The notes beneath the pieces are model-generated. The model was given only the letters and a program-made list of their open reading frames with translations. It did not search any database and was not told the origin of the DNA. The translations under genes and the position numbers were made by a program. A stretch of DNA of 64,000 bases from an uncultured Verrucomicrobia subdivision 3 bacterium (lineage in GTDB: Bacteria > Verrucomicrobiota > Verrucomicrobiia > Limisphaerales > UBA11358): positions 1 through 64,000 of the forward strand of contig CAITTG010000092.1 of NCBI GenBank assembly GCA_903895255.1, in the 5' to 3' direction. Of the stretch, positions 1 through 8,946 are shown piece after piece. Each line of letters begins with the position of its first letter. Position 1 is the first letter of the stretch.

Positions 1-16
1 AAAACCCCAAAATCCT

Positions 17-54
17 CGCTTCGCAGCGCTACATCATTTCTGTCAATGCTCTAA
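17..54. repeat. Dispersed 38-bp direct repeat, copy 1
   Basis: Bases 17-54 match bases 63817-63854 in the same orientation at 34 of 38 positions, with no gaps. Both copies end in the shared block TGTCAATGCTCTAA. This copy is intergenic; read on the minus strand it has no open frame upstream. The other copy overlaps the stop codon of the last gene. It is probably a dispersed intergenic repeat. Confidence 0.6.
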
Positions 55-80
55 GCGGGAAATTTCCCGGGTTCCGGCTT

Positions 81-117
81 ACCCGCCCGCGTGCCCACGC
101 GGGCGGGTTTTATTTTC
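81..117 (+). terminator. Rho-independent terminator
   Basis: A 13-base arm at 81-93 is the exact reverse complement of 96-108, and the stem is followed by a T-rich run (TTTTATTTT). This is a textbook intrinsic terminator for plus-strand transcription entering from outside the window. The opposite side of the stem has no T tract, so it should act in one direction only. Confidence 0.8.
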
Positions 118-126
118 AAAAAATTA

Positions 127-160
127 CCCTTTGACAACTCATCAAACGATGCTATTATTC
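127..160 (+). promoter_or_regulatory. Sigma70-type promoter, repeated element copy 1
   Basis: TTGACA (131-136), a 16-base spacer and TATTAT (153-158) form a near-consensus promoter reading right. The block 127-155, including the spacer, recurs at 17642-17670 on the other strand with 3 mismatches in 29. Downstream, GGAGGA stands before an ATG at 204 that opens only 14 codons. No full-length plus-strand gene follows; the transcript would run into the 3' end of the cobalamin adenosyltransferase gene. Confidence 0.6.
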
Positions 161-203
161 AACCATGGCAGGCACCCGCCAGCACCGCCCGTGGAGGAAG
201 TAT

Positions 204-248
204 CATGAAAGCCCCTTGGGTGAAGGTGGCGCGGCGGGTTGGGACCTG
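204..248 (+). CDS. Possible 14-residue leader peptide
   Basis: ATG at 204 follows a good ribosome-binding sequence (GGAGGA, 7 bases before the ATG) and lies about 45 bases downstream of a near-consensus promoter. The frame runs 14 codons and stops at TGA 246-248, reading MKAPWVKVARRVGT. It could be a leader peptide, the decayed 5' end of a lost gene, or chance. Apart from this, bases 1-331 contain only the repeat, terminator and promoter listed separately. Confidence 0.25.
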
Positions 249-331
249 ACCGCTGAGACCATCCCCCCAACGCCGCGACGAATCTTCAAGTTTCGCGAAG
301 TTCCCCGCCCGGCGCCTAAAAAATTTGGAAT

Positions 332-877
332 CTACTTCCCCGCCACACCGTCCTGGGTTTCGGACCAGCGGGCCATGAGCCAGAGGAGGTCGCTGAGGCG
401 ATTGAGGTAGATGCCGACCTCGGGGTTTTGCAGGGCACCGGATTGTTTGAGGTCAAAGACGCGGCGCTCGGCACGGCGGCACACGGTGCGGGCGACATCG
501 AGCGCGGCGGCATGGACCGTGGCCCCGGGGGTGGCCCAGCCTTTAAAACTGATGTTCTGCGCCTCTATCTCCAGAACCACGGCATCGAGCCGGGCGGTCA
601 TGTCAGGGGTGACCAGGGAGTAGCCGGCGGTGGTATAACGCTTTAAATCCTCGGTCAACACGCCGACCTCGCCCATGAGGACGATCAAGGCTTGCTGGAT
701 GGCAAACAAATGCGCGCGGATAAAATCAGGGGTGGCGAGCGCCCGCGCCAGACCAATGGCGGCGTTGAGTTCATCAACGGAACCGCAGGCCTCGACGCGC
801 AGGTCATTTTTGGGCACGCGGCGGCCATACATGAGACCCGTGGTGCCGTCATCGCCGGTTTTGGTGGCTATGCTCAT
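332..877 (-). CDS. pduO: PduO-type ATP:cob(I)alamin adenosyltransferase
   Basis: This enzyme transfers the adenosyl group of ATP to cob(I)alamin to make adenosylcobalamin in the cytoplasm. The 181-residue length is normal for the PduO/MMAB family. Family motifs are all present: TKTGDDGTTGL at residues 5-15 (nucleotide site), CGSVDEL at 31-37, CRRAERRV at 133-140 and YLNRLSDLLWLMAR at 157-170. The start codon overlaps the stop of the upstream amidase gene by 4 bases (ATGA), so the two are translationally coupled. No B12-dependent enzyme is in the window, so its client is unknown. Confidence 0.93.
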   Translation of the reverse strand: MSIATKTGDDGTTGLMYGRRVPKNDLRVEACGSVDELNAAIGLARALATPDFIRAHLFAIQQALIVLMGEVGVLTEDLKRYTTAGYSLVTPDMTARLDAVVLEIEAQNISFKGWATPGATVHAAALDVARTVCRRAERRVFDLKQSGALQNPEVGIYLNRLSDLLWLMARWSETQDGVAGK

Positions 878-1905
878 TGAAAAGTGGGGGTATTGGAGGG
901 ATGGAGGGAGTGTTTGAGGTGGTGATCGGGGGCGAGGGCCGGGCTTTGGAGGGTTTTTTGATAGGCCAATATTCCCTGAAGAATGGCTTTGGCCATTAAA
1001 CGACGGTAGCCGGCATCAAAGATGCGCGGGCCTTCGAGGGGATGGGTCATGTAGCCGCCTTCAATCAAAATCGCGGGCATGAGGGCATCCCGCAAGACGG
1101 CGAAGCGGGCGCGGCGGACGCCGCGGTCAGTGGCGCCGAGATTTTTGACAAGGGATTTCTGGGTTTGCGCCGCGAGGATGAGACTTTTGAGTTCGTTATG
1201 ATTGGCCGGCGTGGGGCCATAGCCCGAGCCTTCGCCCTGGGCATTGGAGGAACTGGCCCCGACCGGGGTGATGCAATAGGTTTCCGGGCCGGACACATCG
1301 TTCATGCCGCTCTGGGTGGCGTTGAAATGGAGACTGACAAACAAATCCGCGCCGCGCTGGTTGGCGAGGGCGGGACGGAGGGGCAATTCGACGTAACTGT
1401 CATCGTTGCGGGTGAGAAAGACGTGGAAGCCGGCCTGGAGCAGTTGGTCGCGCAATTCCTGGGCGAGGGCCAGGGTGTAGGTTTTTTCGTTGTGCGCGCC
1501 CACGCGGTTGCCGGTGTCCCGGCCACCGTGGCCGGGGTCCAGGCAGATGGTGTTGATTTTATGGCCGGCGGCCGGGCGCGGAGGGTAAAGAAACGGGCGG
1601 AGGGTTTTGTCGGCATCGAGTTGGGAGACGAGGGGACTGCCATGGGCGCTGGCGACGGGAAAGCAGAGGCGGACGGCGACGCCATTGATTTGGGCATCGG
1701 CGGAATCGACGACAAAAATGGCACGGAGGTTGTGATTGGCGACCGCGAGTTGCTCGCCGCGCCGGAGCCAGGCGAGCTTCAAACCATTGGCCTGGGCCCA
1801 GTCGGACACGGGGATGTAGCTATGGCCATTGACGAAGGCAGCGCGCGAGGCGGCGGGCGCGAGGGCCAGCCACAAGAGCAGACAACAGAGAATTCGGTTC
1901 GTCAC
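874..1905 (-). CDS. N-acetylmuramoyl-L-alanine amidase (Amidase_3), secreted
   Basis: A zinc amidase that cuts the bond between N-acetylmuramic acid and L-Ala of peptidoglycan in the periplasm. Residues 1-22 form a signal peptide. Residues about 23-110 resemble a copper-amine-oxidase-N-like domain, a frequent partner of such amidases. The catalytic domain (about 115-315) shows the expected zinc ligands His126 (in DPGHGG), Glu140 and His193 (in SLHFNA) and the catalytic Glu282 (in ILIEGGY). The C-terminal 25 residues are probably disordered. It overlaps the downstream adenosyltransferase gene by 4 bases. Confidence 0.92.
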   Translation of the reverse strand: MTNRILCCLLLWLALAPAASRAAFVNGHSYIPVSDWAQANGLKLAWLRRGEQLAVANHNLRAIFVVDSADAQINGVAVRLCFPVASAHGSPLVSQLDADKTLRPFLYPPRPAAGHKINTICLDPGHGGRDTGNRVGAHNEKTYTLALAQELRDQLLQAGFHVFLTRNDDSYVELPLRPALANQRGADLFVSLHFNATQSGMNDVSGPETYCITPVGASSSNAQGEGSGYGPTPANHNELKSLILAAQTQKSLVKNLGATDRGVRRARFAVLRDALMPAILIEGGYMTHPLEGPRIFDAGYRRLMAKAILQGILAYQKTLQSPALAPDHHLKHSLHPSNTPTFQ

Positions 1906-2077
1906 GGCAGCGCAAGTTGCCCGGCCAGGTCGCGGGATTCAAGGGAAATACGCCGGCCCCAGGGCGTGGTTGGGAGGCGCAGCCGACGACCGGATGGGAA
2001 GGAGGATGGGAGCCTTTCCCGAAAATTGATCATTGAAAAAAAGGTTCTAAACTTGCCGACCGACCGGGTCGCCGGAG

Positions 2078-2593
2078 TCATTTCCGCTTCTGAATGCACT
2101 TCAAATCTTCCTCCAGGAATTTGGTCACATCTTTGAAGCGGGCCTCATTCTCTGGATTGACTTCCATCAAGATTTGATGCGCCTCCAGGCTGGTGCGGGT
2201 GAGTTCCTCATGGGTGGGATTTGAGGATTCCGGCGTGCAACTTTTGACCGCCCCGGGCAGTTCCAGCGGGCCGGTGACGACCTTGAACAAATGCAGCGCG
2301 CCGAGATTTTCGAGCAACTCCGCCACCCGGGGGTTGGGGTTGTATAACTCGATGCCTTTTTCCCCGTCGGGATTGAGCTTCATGCCAAAACCGGCGAGCA
2401 CGCCCAGAAAGGTGCTGTCCATGAGCACGCATTCGCCCAAATCCAGCAGGAAATGGCGGTAGCCTTTCCCGGCGAGTTCCTCCAGCAGGGTTTTGAAGTC
2501 CGGGCTGGAGGTGAAATTGGCCCGGCCGGCGATTTTGATGCAGACAAAATCGTTGCCAACGAGGACGAGTAGATTTGCAGAAAGCGGCGGCAT
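2078..2593 (-). CDS. STAS-domain protein (anti-sigma factor antagonist-like)
   Basis: 171 residues. An N-terminal STAS domain (about 5-110) carries LMDSTFLGVLAG, in which Ser60 is the residue phosphorylated in SpoIIAA/RsbV-type antagonists. The C-terminal 60 residues are charged and helical and look specific to a subgroup. Such proteins usually bind an anti-sigma factor/serine kinase and release it when dephosphorylated; no kinase or phosphatase partner is nearby, so its circuit is unknown. It lies 21 bases behind holA and is probably the last gene of the DUF151-holA-STAS operon. Confidence 0.85.
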   Translation of the reverse strand: MPPLSANLLVLVGNDFVCIKIAGRANFTSSPDFKTLLEELAGKGYRHFLLDLGECVLMDSTFLGVLAGFGMKLNPDGEKGIELYNPNPRVAELLENLGALHLFKVVTGPLELPGAVKSCTPESSNPTHEELTRTSLEAHQILMEVNPENEARFKDVTKFLEEDLKCIQKRK

Positions 2594-2614
2594 GGGATCA
2601 ATAGAGGGTTGAGG

Positions 2615-3751
2615 TTAGGCGGCGGCCGCCTGCGGAGCGATGATTTGGACCAGAGTTTGCTGCAGCACCAGTGCCTCGTCGAGGCCGCTGGAAACCAGTC
2701 GCAGGTTGCATTTTAAGAGCAAATCCATGGCCCGGATCAATTCCTTCTGGGAATACTTTTTAGCCTGCGGCAGGGCTTTGTAAAGAATATAAGGATTTAA
2801 GGCGAGCGGATTGAAGCGTTTGTCCGCCGGGACCTGGTCCGCGGGCACGCGTTCCAACTGGGCCTTGAAACGGGTGTAATCGGCCTCGGGCTTGAGCCAG
2901 CCCTCATGGAGCATTTCCTTGAGGAGCAGCATGGCCCGGACTTTGCCGATCAAACCATACAAGAGGCCGATCTCCGACCGCCCCTTGTCAAATTTCATCT
3001 CCCATAATTCCTCATCGAGCCGGCGGAGGAGCTGGGGCAAATTGCGGTCGCCCAAGGCATCGCCGAGGGCAAAGGCCCGGGCGGATTTGTTCCGGGAGCA
3101 AATGGCCGCGACATCGGCAAATTCGACGCGCGGCTGATCGCCCACGTAAAGCGCGAGTTTTTCCACTTCGGTTTCCAACTGCCGGGCATGGGGGCCCACG
3201 CGGCTGACCAGTTCTCCGAGGGCTTCGTCGGAAATGTCCTTGTGGCGCGCCCGGAAGCCATTGAGGGCGGCGGATTCGGCTTGGGCCACCCAGTCCTTGT
3301 CATCCGCGGACCAAGCGGCGTAGGTTTCCACCCGCCCGAGTTTGTCCAACGTTTTATAGAAGGATTTGCGCTTGTCCACCTTGCCCGCGCTGATGAGCAG
3401 CCGGACATTTTGCCAGGCAAAGGTTTTTAATTCCTCGCCCAGTTCCACGAGGGCTTCGGTCACGGCCTGGGCGGAGGCCGCCCGTTCCTCACCGAGAAAA
3501 TTGCAGTCGCGCAGCCAGACGGCTTTGCCGGAGCCGAAGAAAGGCAGGGTTTGGAGGGCTTCCCGGAGCCGGCCGACAATTCGCAGGGCATCGCCCCCGT
3601 TGGCGGCGGTTCCCTCAATGATTTCGTGGTCCATGCCGCCGAGTTGTTCGCACCATTGGTGGTACAACTCCCGGGCGTGCTGCTTGACGGCGAATTCATC
3701 ATCGCCACAAAACAACACGAGCGGGACGGTTTTGGCCGGGGAGGCAGCCAT
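2615..3751 (-). CDS. holA: DNA polymerase III subunit delta
   Basis: The delta subunit opens the beta sliding clamp within the clamp-loader complex. At 378 residues it is slightly longer than the usual 330-350. The N-terminal FCGDDEFAVKQHA pattern matches the delta family (degenerate AAA+ domain without a true Walker A), followed by the helical lid and collar domains. A short Ala-rich tail ends the protein. Its ATG overlaps the stop codon of the upstream DUF151 gene by one base (TAATG), indicating coupled translation. Confidence 0.9.
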   Translation of the reverse strand: MAASPAKTVPLVLFCGDDEFAVKQHARELYHQWCEQLGGMDHEIIEGTAANGGDALRIVGRLREALQTLPFFGSGKAVWLRDCNFLGEERAASAQAVTEALVELGEELKTFAWQNVRLLISAGKVDKRKSFYKTLDKLGRVETYAAWSADDKDWVAQAESAALNGFRARHKDISDEALGELVSRVGPHARQLETEVEKLALYVGDQPRVEFADVAAICSRNKSARAFALGDALGDRNLPQLLRRLDEELWEMKFDKGRSEIGLLYGLIGKVRAMLLLKEMLHEGWLKPEADYTRFKAQLERVPADQVPADKRFNPLALNPYILYKALPQAKKYSQKELIRAMDLLLKCNLRLVSSGLDEALVLQQTLVQIIAPQAAAA

Positions 3752-4209
3752 TATTCCGCCTCGTTCCCGGTTTCGTTGATTTTATTGAGGACCGCCGTCA
3801 TGTCTTCCACCGCTTCAAACAGGCGGGTGGTGACAAAGATGGGCTTCTTTTGGGCGGCGGCAATTGCGAGGCAATCGCTGGGCCGGGCATCCAACTCCAC
3901 AATTTTCCGCTCCGTATGCAATTCATTCTGCTGCTGGAGCACCAGCCGGGCAAAGTAGGTGGAGCTTTTTAAATCCGTAATAATGACCCGTTCCACGGTA
4001 ATGCCAAAGCCCTGGAAGATGCGGTTGATCAGGTCATGGGTCAGGGGACGTTCCTTGGGGGTCTCATGCAGGAACATGCGGATCACCGCCCCCATCTGCG
4101 GCTCCACATTGATGACAAATACCTTATCCTCGTTCCCCACAAACAGCGCGCAACCGCTGTTGGCCGGTAGAATTCCGCGAATCTGTACCTGCATCACATC
4201 GCTCTTCAT
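3751..4209 (-). CDS. Bifunctional nuclease-domain protein (DUF151)
   Basis: 152 residues matching the DUF151/BFN family, small acidic proteins with reported DNase/RNase activity. The diagnostic stretch LDARPSDCLAIA lies at about residues 107-118; most homologues read D-x-RPSDAIALA. In vivo function in bacteria is poorly known. It is the first gene of an operon with holA and a STAS gene, overlapping holA by one base. Upstream, 4210-4262 separates it from a divergent lipoprotein gene. Confidence 0.85.
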   Translation of the reverse strand: MKSDVMQVQIRGILPANSGCALFVGNEDKVFVINVEPQMGAVIRMFLHETPKERPLTHDLINRIFQGFGITVERVIITDLKSSTYFARLVLQQQNELHTERKIVELDARPSDCLAIAAAQKKPIFVTTRLFEAVEDMTAVLNKINETGNEAE

Positions 4210-4373
4210 GACTTTAAATTAAGGCTGGAGCCGCACAAAAACAAGTCCCGCTTGAAGCAACTTTGACCCGGCAGAAAGCCAACCTCGATGAGCCCAAGCA
4301 GGCGGCCGGGCGGGCGAACCTTGCCAGCCACCTTCCCGCTTGGTTTAAGCGTTCGGGTGTGGCAACTTGTGGG

Positions 4374-4868
4374 GTGTCTGAATTCATCAACTATTGCCGC
4401 CTCACCCTATGCCTGATCCTGGTGGGGTGCGCCACCCACAAACCCACCCCGGCCAAAGAGTCCCACGCGCCCAAAGATTTCGTGACCGCCATGCAAATGG
4501 TGCTCGATGACCGTAACGACATCCGGCAAATCATCAGTCATCCCCCGCGCACGGCGACGGAACTGAATGGCCCGGCCCAGGGCAATCCGAATGCCTTGCT
4601 GTTTAAGGTCCAGGACTTTGCCCAGCGACTGCAAACCATTCCGCTTACTGGCTGCCCGGAGGATTTCAAATTAGCTTTTGGCGATTACGTGGCCGCCTGG
4701 CTGGCGCGCGCCGGGCGGGATCCCGAACAGCAAATATTAAACAACCCCAGTGCCGGTGCCGCCGCCAATTTTAATCCGGCCACGGCGCAGCAAACTGAGA
4801 CCGCGTGGCAAAAAGTGCTGGCCGTCCAGGCCATTTACAATATCAAGACACCGGCCAAAGAATTTTAA
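4374..4868 (+). CDS. Putative lipoprotein of unknown function
   Basis: I do not recognise the family. The frame is open from a TTG at 4263, but GTG at 4374 is preferred because it gives a compact lipoprotein signal peptide: hydrophobic core, then LILVGC with the lipidated Cys at residue 19, then a polar linker. The mature part, about 145 residues, is mainly helical and contains an Asp/Arg-rich stretch (VLDDRNDIRQII). The next gene downstream is the multihaem cytochrome on the same strand, but a 100-base gap makes co-transcription uncertain. Confidence 0.6.
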   Translation: MSEFINYCRLTLCLILVGCATHKPTPAKESHAPKDFVTAMQMVLDDRNDIRQIISHPPRTATELNGPAQGNPNALLFKVQDFAQRLQTIPLTGCPEDFKLAFGDYVAAWLARAGRDPEQQILNNPSAGAAANFNPATAQQTETAWQKVLAVQAIYNIKTPAKEF

Positions 4869-4971
4869 CCACGCGTCGCCCATGCACCCTCTGGGAAAGC
4901 GGGCAATTCCTGGTTGAAGGGGTGGACTGATAGCATTGAAGTCGGGCGACCAACCTGCAATAATTACCGAC

Positions 4972-7299
4972 ATGCGCGTGTGGATTAGCCGGGCGGTTGT
5001 CATTGGGGTCATACTGACCGCAGTCATGCCGGTGGAAGCCGTTGATGCGCCGATGGCGGTCAACCCGGCCGGGTCAACCAATACCGGCAAAACCGCGGGG
5101 GCGGATGAGCGTTCCATTTACGCGCAGTATGGCGGCTCGGCCAGTTGCCAGAGTTGCCACGAGGAGGAGTATAAACTGTGGAAAACCTCCCACCACGCCC
5201 TGGCCGAACGCCCGGTGCAGGCCGCGGTGGACCGGCCGGCTTTTGATCCGGCGCAAACGTTTCATCATGGCACGCAAAGCTCCACCGCGAGCTGGACGAA
5301 TGGAACCGCCGTGGTCACGGCCATGGGGCTTTCGCATCAACCCGAGGCGCACGTGATTGACCGGGTGATTGGCGATGATCCGTTGCTGCAGTACCTCGTG
5401 CCCTTTCCCGGCGGCCGGTGGCAAACGCTGGAGGCCTCCTATGATCCCAATGCCCGGCAATGGTTCGATTCGTTTGGGAACGAAGACCGCCAGCCGGGGG
5501 AATGGGGTCATTGGACTGGCCGGGCCATGAATTGGAATGCCATGTGCGCGAGCTGCCACAACACCCGTCTCCATGCGAATTATCAGACGGCCACCGATAC
5601 TTTTCAGACGACCATGGCCGAAATGTCCGTAGGTTGCGAGGCGTGCCATGGGCCCATGGCCGCCCATAACACCTGGCAGCAGCAATTCGGGAAATCCGGG
5701 AAAAAAGATCCCACCCTGACCAAGCCCACCCATGACCAAATCGTGGATACCTGCGGGGATTGTCACGCGCTGCGCAGCTCGCTGACCGATGATTTCAAAC
5801 CCGGCGATGCCTTCTCTGATCATTTTCACCTGCTCAAGGTGGATGCCAGCCAGCGCTACTATGCCGATGGCCAGATTCGGGGCGAGGATTATGAGTATGC
5901 CTCCTTCCTGAGCAGTCGCATGCATGCGCGCGGGGTTTATTGCCTGGATTGCCATGATGCGCATTCCTACAAAACCCGGCTGCCGGGCAACTGGTTATGC
6001 CTACGCTGCCACGCTGTCGGCAGCCAGACGGCGCCGGGCATCAACCCGGTTACCCACAGTCACCACCTGGTCCATGATTTCACCACCAATGGCCAGCCGG
6101 TGCGGGTGGATCTGACCGGCTACCATTCCAAGACCGTCAAGGAAACGGGCGGGGAATGTGTGAACTGTCACATGCCGCAAACAGTCTATATGCAACGCCA
6201 CTGGCGGCATGACCACGGATTCACGAGTCCGGATCCGCTCCTGACCAAACAATTTGGCATCCCCAATGCGTGCAATCGCTGTCACACCGACAAGGACGCC
6301 AATTGGGCGCTGACGAACTGCATCAACTGGTACGGGGACAAAATGGAGCGTCCGGCCCGGAGCCGGGCGGAGGTTATCGCGGCCGTGCAGCGCGGGGAGG
6401 CGACGACCCCCGATGCCCTGCTCGGCTGGTTGAAACGGGAGGATTCCCCTTACTGGCGAGCCGTGGCCGTCGATTTGTTGGAACCCTGGGCCGCCCAACC
6501 GGAGGTCACCGCCGTCTTGAGGCAGGGATTACAAGACACCAACGCGCTGGTGCGGGGTGCGGCAGCCCGTTCCTTGGAAACCGCCCTGACCGCGCAAGTC
6601 CCGGGCGTGGCGGATGCCCTTAACACGGCCCTGGTCGACCCTTCCCGCAACGTGCGGGTGGCGGCCGCGTGGTCGCTCCGGGCGACGGTGGACGAGGCCT
6701 CCCCAGCGGGACAGGAATTGCGTTTTTACATGGCGCTCAATGACTCCGAGCCGGTGGGAAAGCTGAATGAGGGCAATTACGCTTATGCCCGGCATGATTT
6801 GCCGGCCGCCGTCGGATATTTCCAAACCGCCGTTTCTTGGGACCCGTATTCGACTCCGATGCATGAAAGCCTGGCCGTCGTGCTCAGCCAGTTAAACCGC
6901 CCCACCGAGGCTCTGGCCACCTTGCAACAAGCCGTGCAACTTTCCCCGCAGGATGCGGAGGCCCACTACCAGCTCGCCCTAGCGTACGATGACTTGGGCA
7001 ACCTCACGAACACCCTCGCCGAACTCAGCGCGGCCGTCCGGCTGGACTCCCAGTTTGTGCGGGCGTGGTACAATCTTGGGCTGGCGCAAAATCAACTTGG
7101 TCAGACGGGGGCCGCGCTGGCTTCGTTGGCCGAGGCCGAATCCCTGGACCCGGGGAATGAGCGCATTCCCTATGCCACCGCCACGATTCTGGCCCGTCAG
7201 GGCAGGATGGCAGAGGCAGTCGCCGCCTTGAAGCGGGTGCTGGCCATCAATCCCGCCAGCCCGGCCGCCAATCAAATGCTCCAGCAATTACAGCACTGA
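4972..7299 (+). CDS. Octahaem c-type cytochrome with HEAT and TPR repeats
   Basis: A periplasmic electron-transfer protein of 775 residues from ATG 4972. An open frame extends to 4936, but ATG 4972 begins a proper signal peptide ending near VEAVDA. Eight CXXCH haem-binding motifs start at residues 59, 192, 222, 261, 324, 343, 396 and 434. They are followed by HEAT-like helical repeats (about 470-600) and at least three TPRs (about 620-775). The haem half resembles cytochrome c554/NrfA-type multihaem proteins; substrate and partners cannot be read from the sequence. The repeats suggest it docks to other proteins. Confidence 0.85.
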   Translation: MRVWISRAVVIGVILTAVMPVEAVDAPMAVNPAGSTNTGKTAGADERSIYAQYGGSASCQSCHEEEYKLWKTSHHALAERPVQAAVDRPAFDPAQTFHHGTQSSTASWTNGTAVVTAMGLSHQPEAHVIDRVIGDDPLLQYLVPFPGGRWQTLEASYDPNARQWFDSFGNEDRQPGEWGHWTGRAMNWNAMCASCHNTRLHANYQTATDTFQTTMAEMSVGCEACHGPMAAHNTWQQQFGKSGKKDPTLTKPTHDQIVDTCGDCHALRSSLTDDFKPGDAFSDHFHLLKVDASQRYYADGQIRGEDYEYASFLSSRMHARGVYCLDCHDAHSYKTRLPGNWLCLRCHAVGSQTAPGINPVTHSHHLVHDFTTNGQPVRVDLTGYHSKTVKETGGECVNCHMPQTVYMQRHWRHDHGFTSPDPLLTKQFGIPNACNRCHTDKDANWALTNCINWYGDKMERPARSRAEVIAAVQRGEATTPDALLGWLKREDSPYWRAVAVDLLEPWAAQPEVTAVLRQGLQDTNALVRGAAARSLETALTAQVPGVADALNTALVDPSRNVRVAAAWSLRATVDEASPAGQELRFYMALNDSEPVGKLNEGNYAYARHDLPAAVGYFQTAVSWDPYSTPMHESLAVVLSQLNRPTEALATLQQAVQLSPQDAEAHYQLALAYDDLGNLTNTLAELSAAVRLDSQFVRAWYNLGLAQNQLGQTGAALASLAEAESLDPGNERIPYATATILARQGRMAEAVAALKRVLAINPASPAANQMLQQLQH

Positions 7300-7620
7300 A
7301 AAGCGGCCGCCGATGCGGGCCTAAATCATTGGCCAGCAATTTCATCGGCGGGAACATCGCCAGGGCGTTATTGGGGTGCCACCGGGCGCAAGCCGTCCGC
7401 CAGCCACCTTCCGGCCGCCGTGGAAGTTCGTCGAAAAATCATTTCGCCACGGGTTAACTCCCCGACCAAAACCACGCCATCCAATGTTCATCGGGTGTTC
7501 GGCGGGGGAGAATTCACCAAAATTTTCACAAATTTCACTTTCGTGTCTTGCCAATTTTGGGAATTCGTCTCAGACTATAACTAAAGTTTATTAACTAGGA
7601 ATTAACGATATAAGGAGAAC
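7300..7620. other. Intergenic region upstream of gltA
   Basis: No gene is supported in these 321 bases. An inverted repeat (CCGCCGATG ... CATCGGCGG, about 7310-7350) may form a hairpin behind the cytochrome gene but lacks a T tract. The last 70 bases are AT-rich and must hold the gltA promoter. A TATAAC-like box lies near 7576, without a convincing -35 at proper distance. AAGGAG at 7612-7617 is the gltA ribosome-binding site. Confidence 0.4.
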
Positions 7621-8916
7621 ATGAGTAAAGAGGCAAAACTGGAATTGGATGGCAAGGTCTATACGCTGCCCACCGTGGAAGGCACGGAGGGAGAAAAAGC
7701 GGTGGACGTCTCGAATTTACGCGCCTCCAGCGGGTACATCACGCTGGATGACGGTTACGGGAACACGGGTTCGTGCTCCAGCAAAATCACGTTCATTGAC
7801 GGTGACCTGGGCATTTTGCGTTACCGGGGCATCGGCATTGAGGAACTGGCGGAAAAATCCAACTTTGTGGAGACCGCCTATCTGGTGATTTATGGCAAGC
7901 TGCCCACCTCCCCCCAGTTGCGGGCGTTTTCTGATGCCCTCACGGAGCACCAGTTTCTGCATGAGGACATGAAGTACCAATTCGAGGGATTTCCCACCGG
8001 GGCGCACCCGATGGCCATTCTCTCGGCGATGATCAATGCCGCCAGTTGCTTTGATGAAAAAATAATGAAGTGGCAGGAAAGCAAAACCTCCGAATTCGAT
8101 GTTTGTGTCGCGAAATTAATTTCCCAAGTGCGCACCATCGCGGCTTATTCCTACCGCAAATCGCACGGCCTGCCCCTGATTTATCCCAAGAAGACTTATA
8201 AATACACCGCCAATTTCCTGCACATGCTCTTCTCCTCGCCTTACGAGGATTATGAGATCAAGCCCGAGGTGGTGAAGGCGCTGGACCTGATATTCCTCCT
8301 GCACGCCGATCACGAGCAGAACTGCTCCACTTCGACGGTCCGCATGGTGGCGTCCAGCCAGGCCAATTTGTTCGCCTCCGCCTCCGCCGGGGTGTGCGCG
8401 CTTTGGGGACCCCTGCATGGTGGGGCCAACCAGGCGGTGATTGAAATGCTGGCGCAGATTCACAAGGAGGGAGATGATGGCTCCCGCTTTATCGCCGCCG
8501 CGAAGGACAAGAACAGCGGCAAGAAATTGATGGGCTTCGGCCACCGCGTTTACAAAAATTACGACCCGCGGGCCAAAATCATCAAACAAGCCTGCGATCA
8601 GGTGCTCGAAAAATTGAAAATCAGCGACCCGCTCCTGGACATTGCCAAGCACTTGGAAGAGGCGGCGCTCAAAGATTCGTATTTCGTGGAACGCAAACTG
8701 TATCCCAATGTCGATTTTTACAGCGGCATCATCATGCGCGCCTTGGAAATCCCCGTGGAAATGTTCCCGGTGATTTTCGCCATCGGCCGCATGCCGGGTT
8801 GGATCGCCAATTACAAGGAGATCATGGAAGAGCCCAAGAGCCGGATTTACCGGCCGCGGCAGATTTATATCGGACGCACGCTCAATCCTTACGTTCCGGT
8901 TTCCGAGCGGAAATAA
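7621..8916 (+). CDS. gltA: Citrate synthase (type II, hexameric-like)
   Basis: Condenses acetyl-CoA and oxaloacetate to citrate, the first step of the TCA cycle. 431 residues, the usual length of Gram-negative type II enzymes. The catalytic triad is intact: His266 in [11 protein letters not shown], His308 in [15 protein letters not shown] and Asp365 in [10 protein letters not shown], matching His264/His305/Asp362 of the E. coli enzyme within a few positions. The start is supported by AAGGAG three bases before the ATG. It faces a block containing sucD and sucC on the opposite strand, so TCA-cycle genes are loosely grouped here. Confidence 0.96.
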   Translation: MSKEAKLELDGKVYTLPTVEGTEGEKAVDVSNLRASSGYITLDDGYGNTGSCSSKITFIDGDLGILRYRGIGIEELAEKSNFVETAYLVIYGKLPTSPQLRAFSDALTEHQFLHEDMKYQFEGFPTGAHPMAILSAMINAASCFDEKIMKWQESKTSEFDVCVAKLISQVRTIAAYSYRKSHGLPLIYPKKTYKYTANFLHMLFSSPYEDYEIKPEVVKALDLIFLLHADHEQNCSTSTVRMVASSQANLFASASAGVCALWGPLHGGANQAVIEMLAQIHKEGDDGSRFIAAAKDKNSGKKLMGFGHRVYKNYDPRAKIIKQACDQVLEKLKISDPLLDIAKHLEEAALKDSYFVERKLYPNVDFYSGIIMRALEIPVEMFPVIFAIGRMPGWIANYKEIMEEPKSRIYRPRQIYIGRTLNPYVPVSERK

Positions 8917-8946
8917 GTCCTCACGCGCATTTAAATGGCTGGGTGC

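Noticed and set aside
165..410. 81-codon plus-strand frame after promoter copy 1
   Set aside because: It runs into the adenosyltransferase gene, and its ATG lacks a ribosome-binding site; the 14-codon frame at 204 has a better one.
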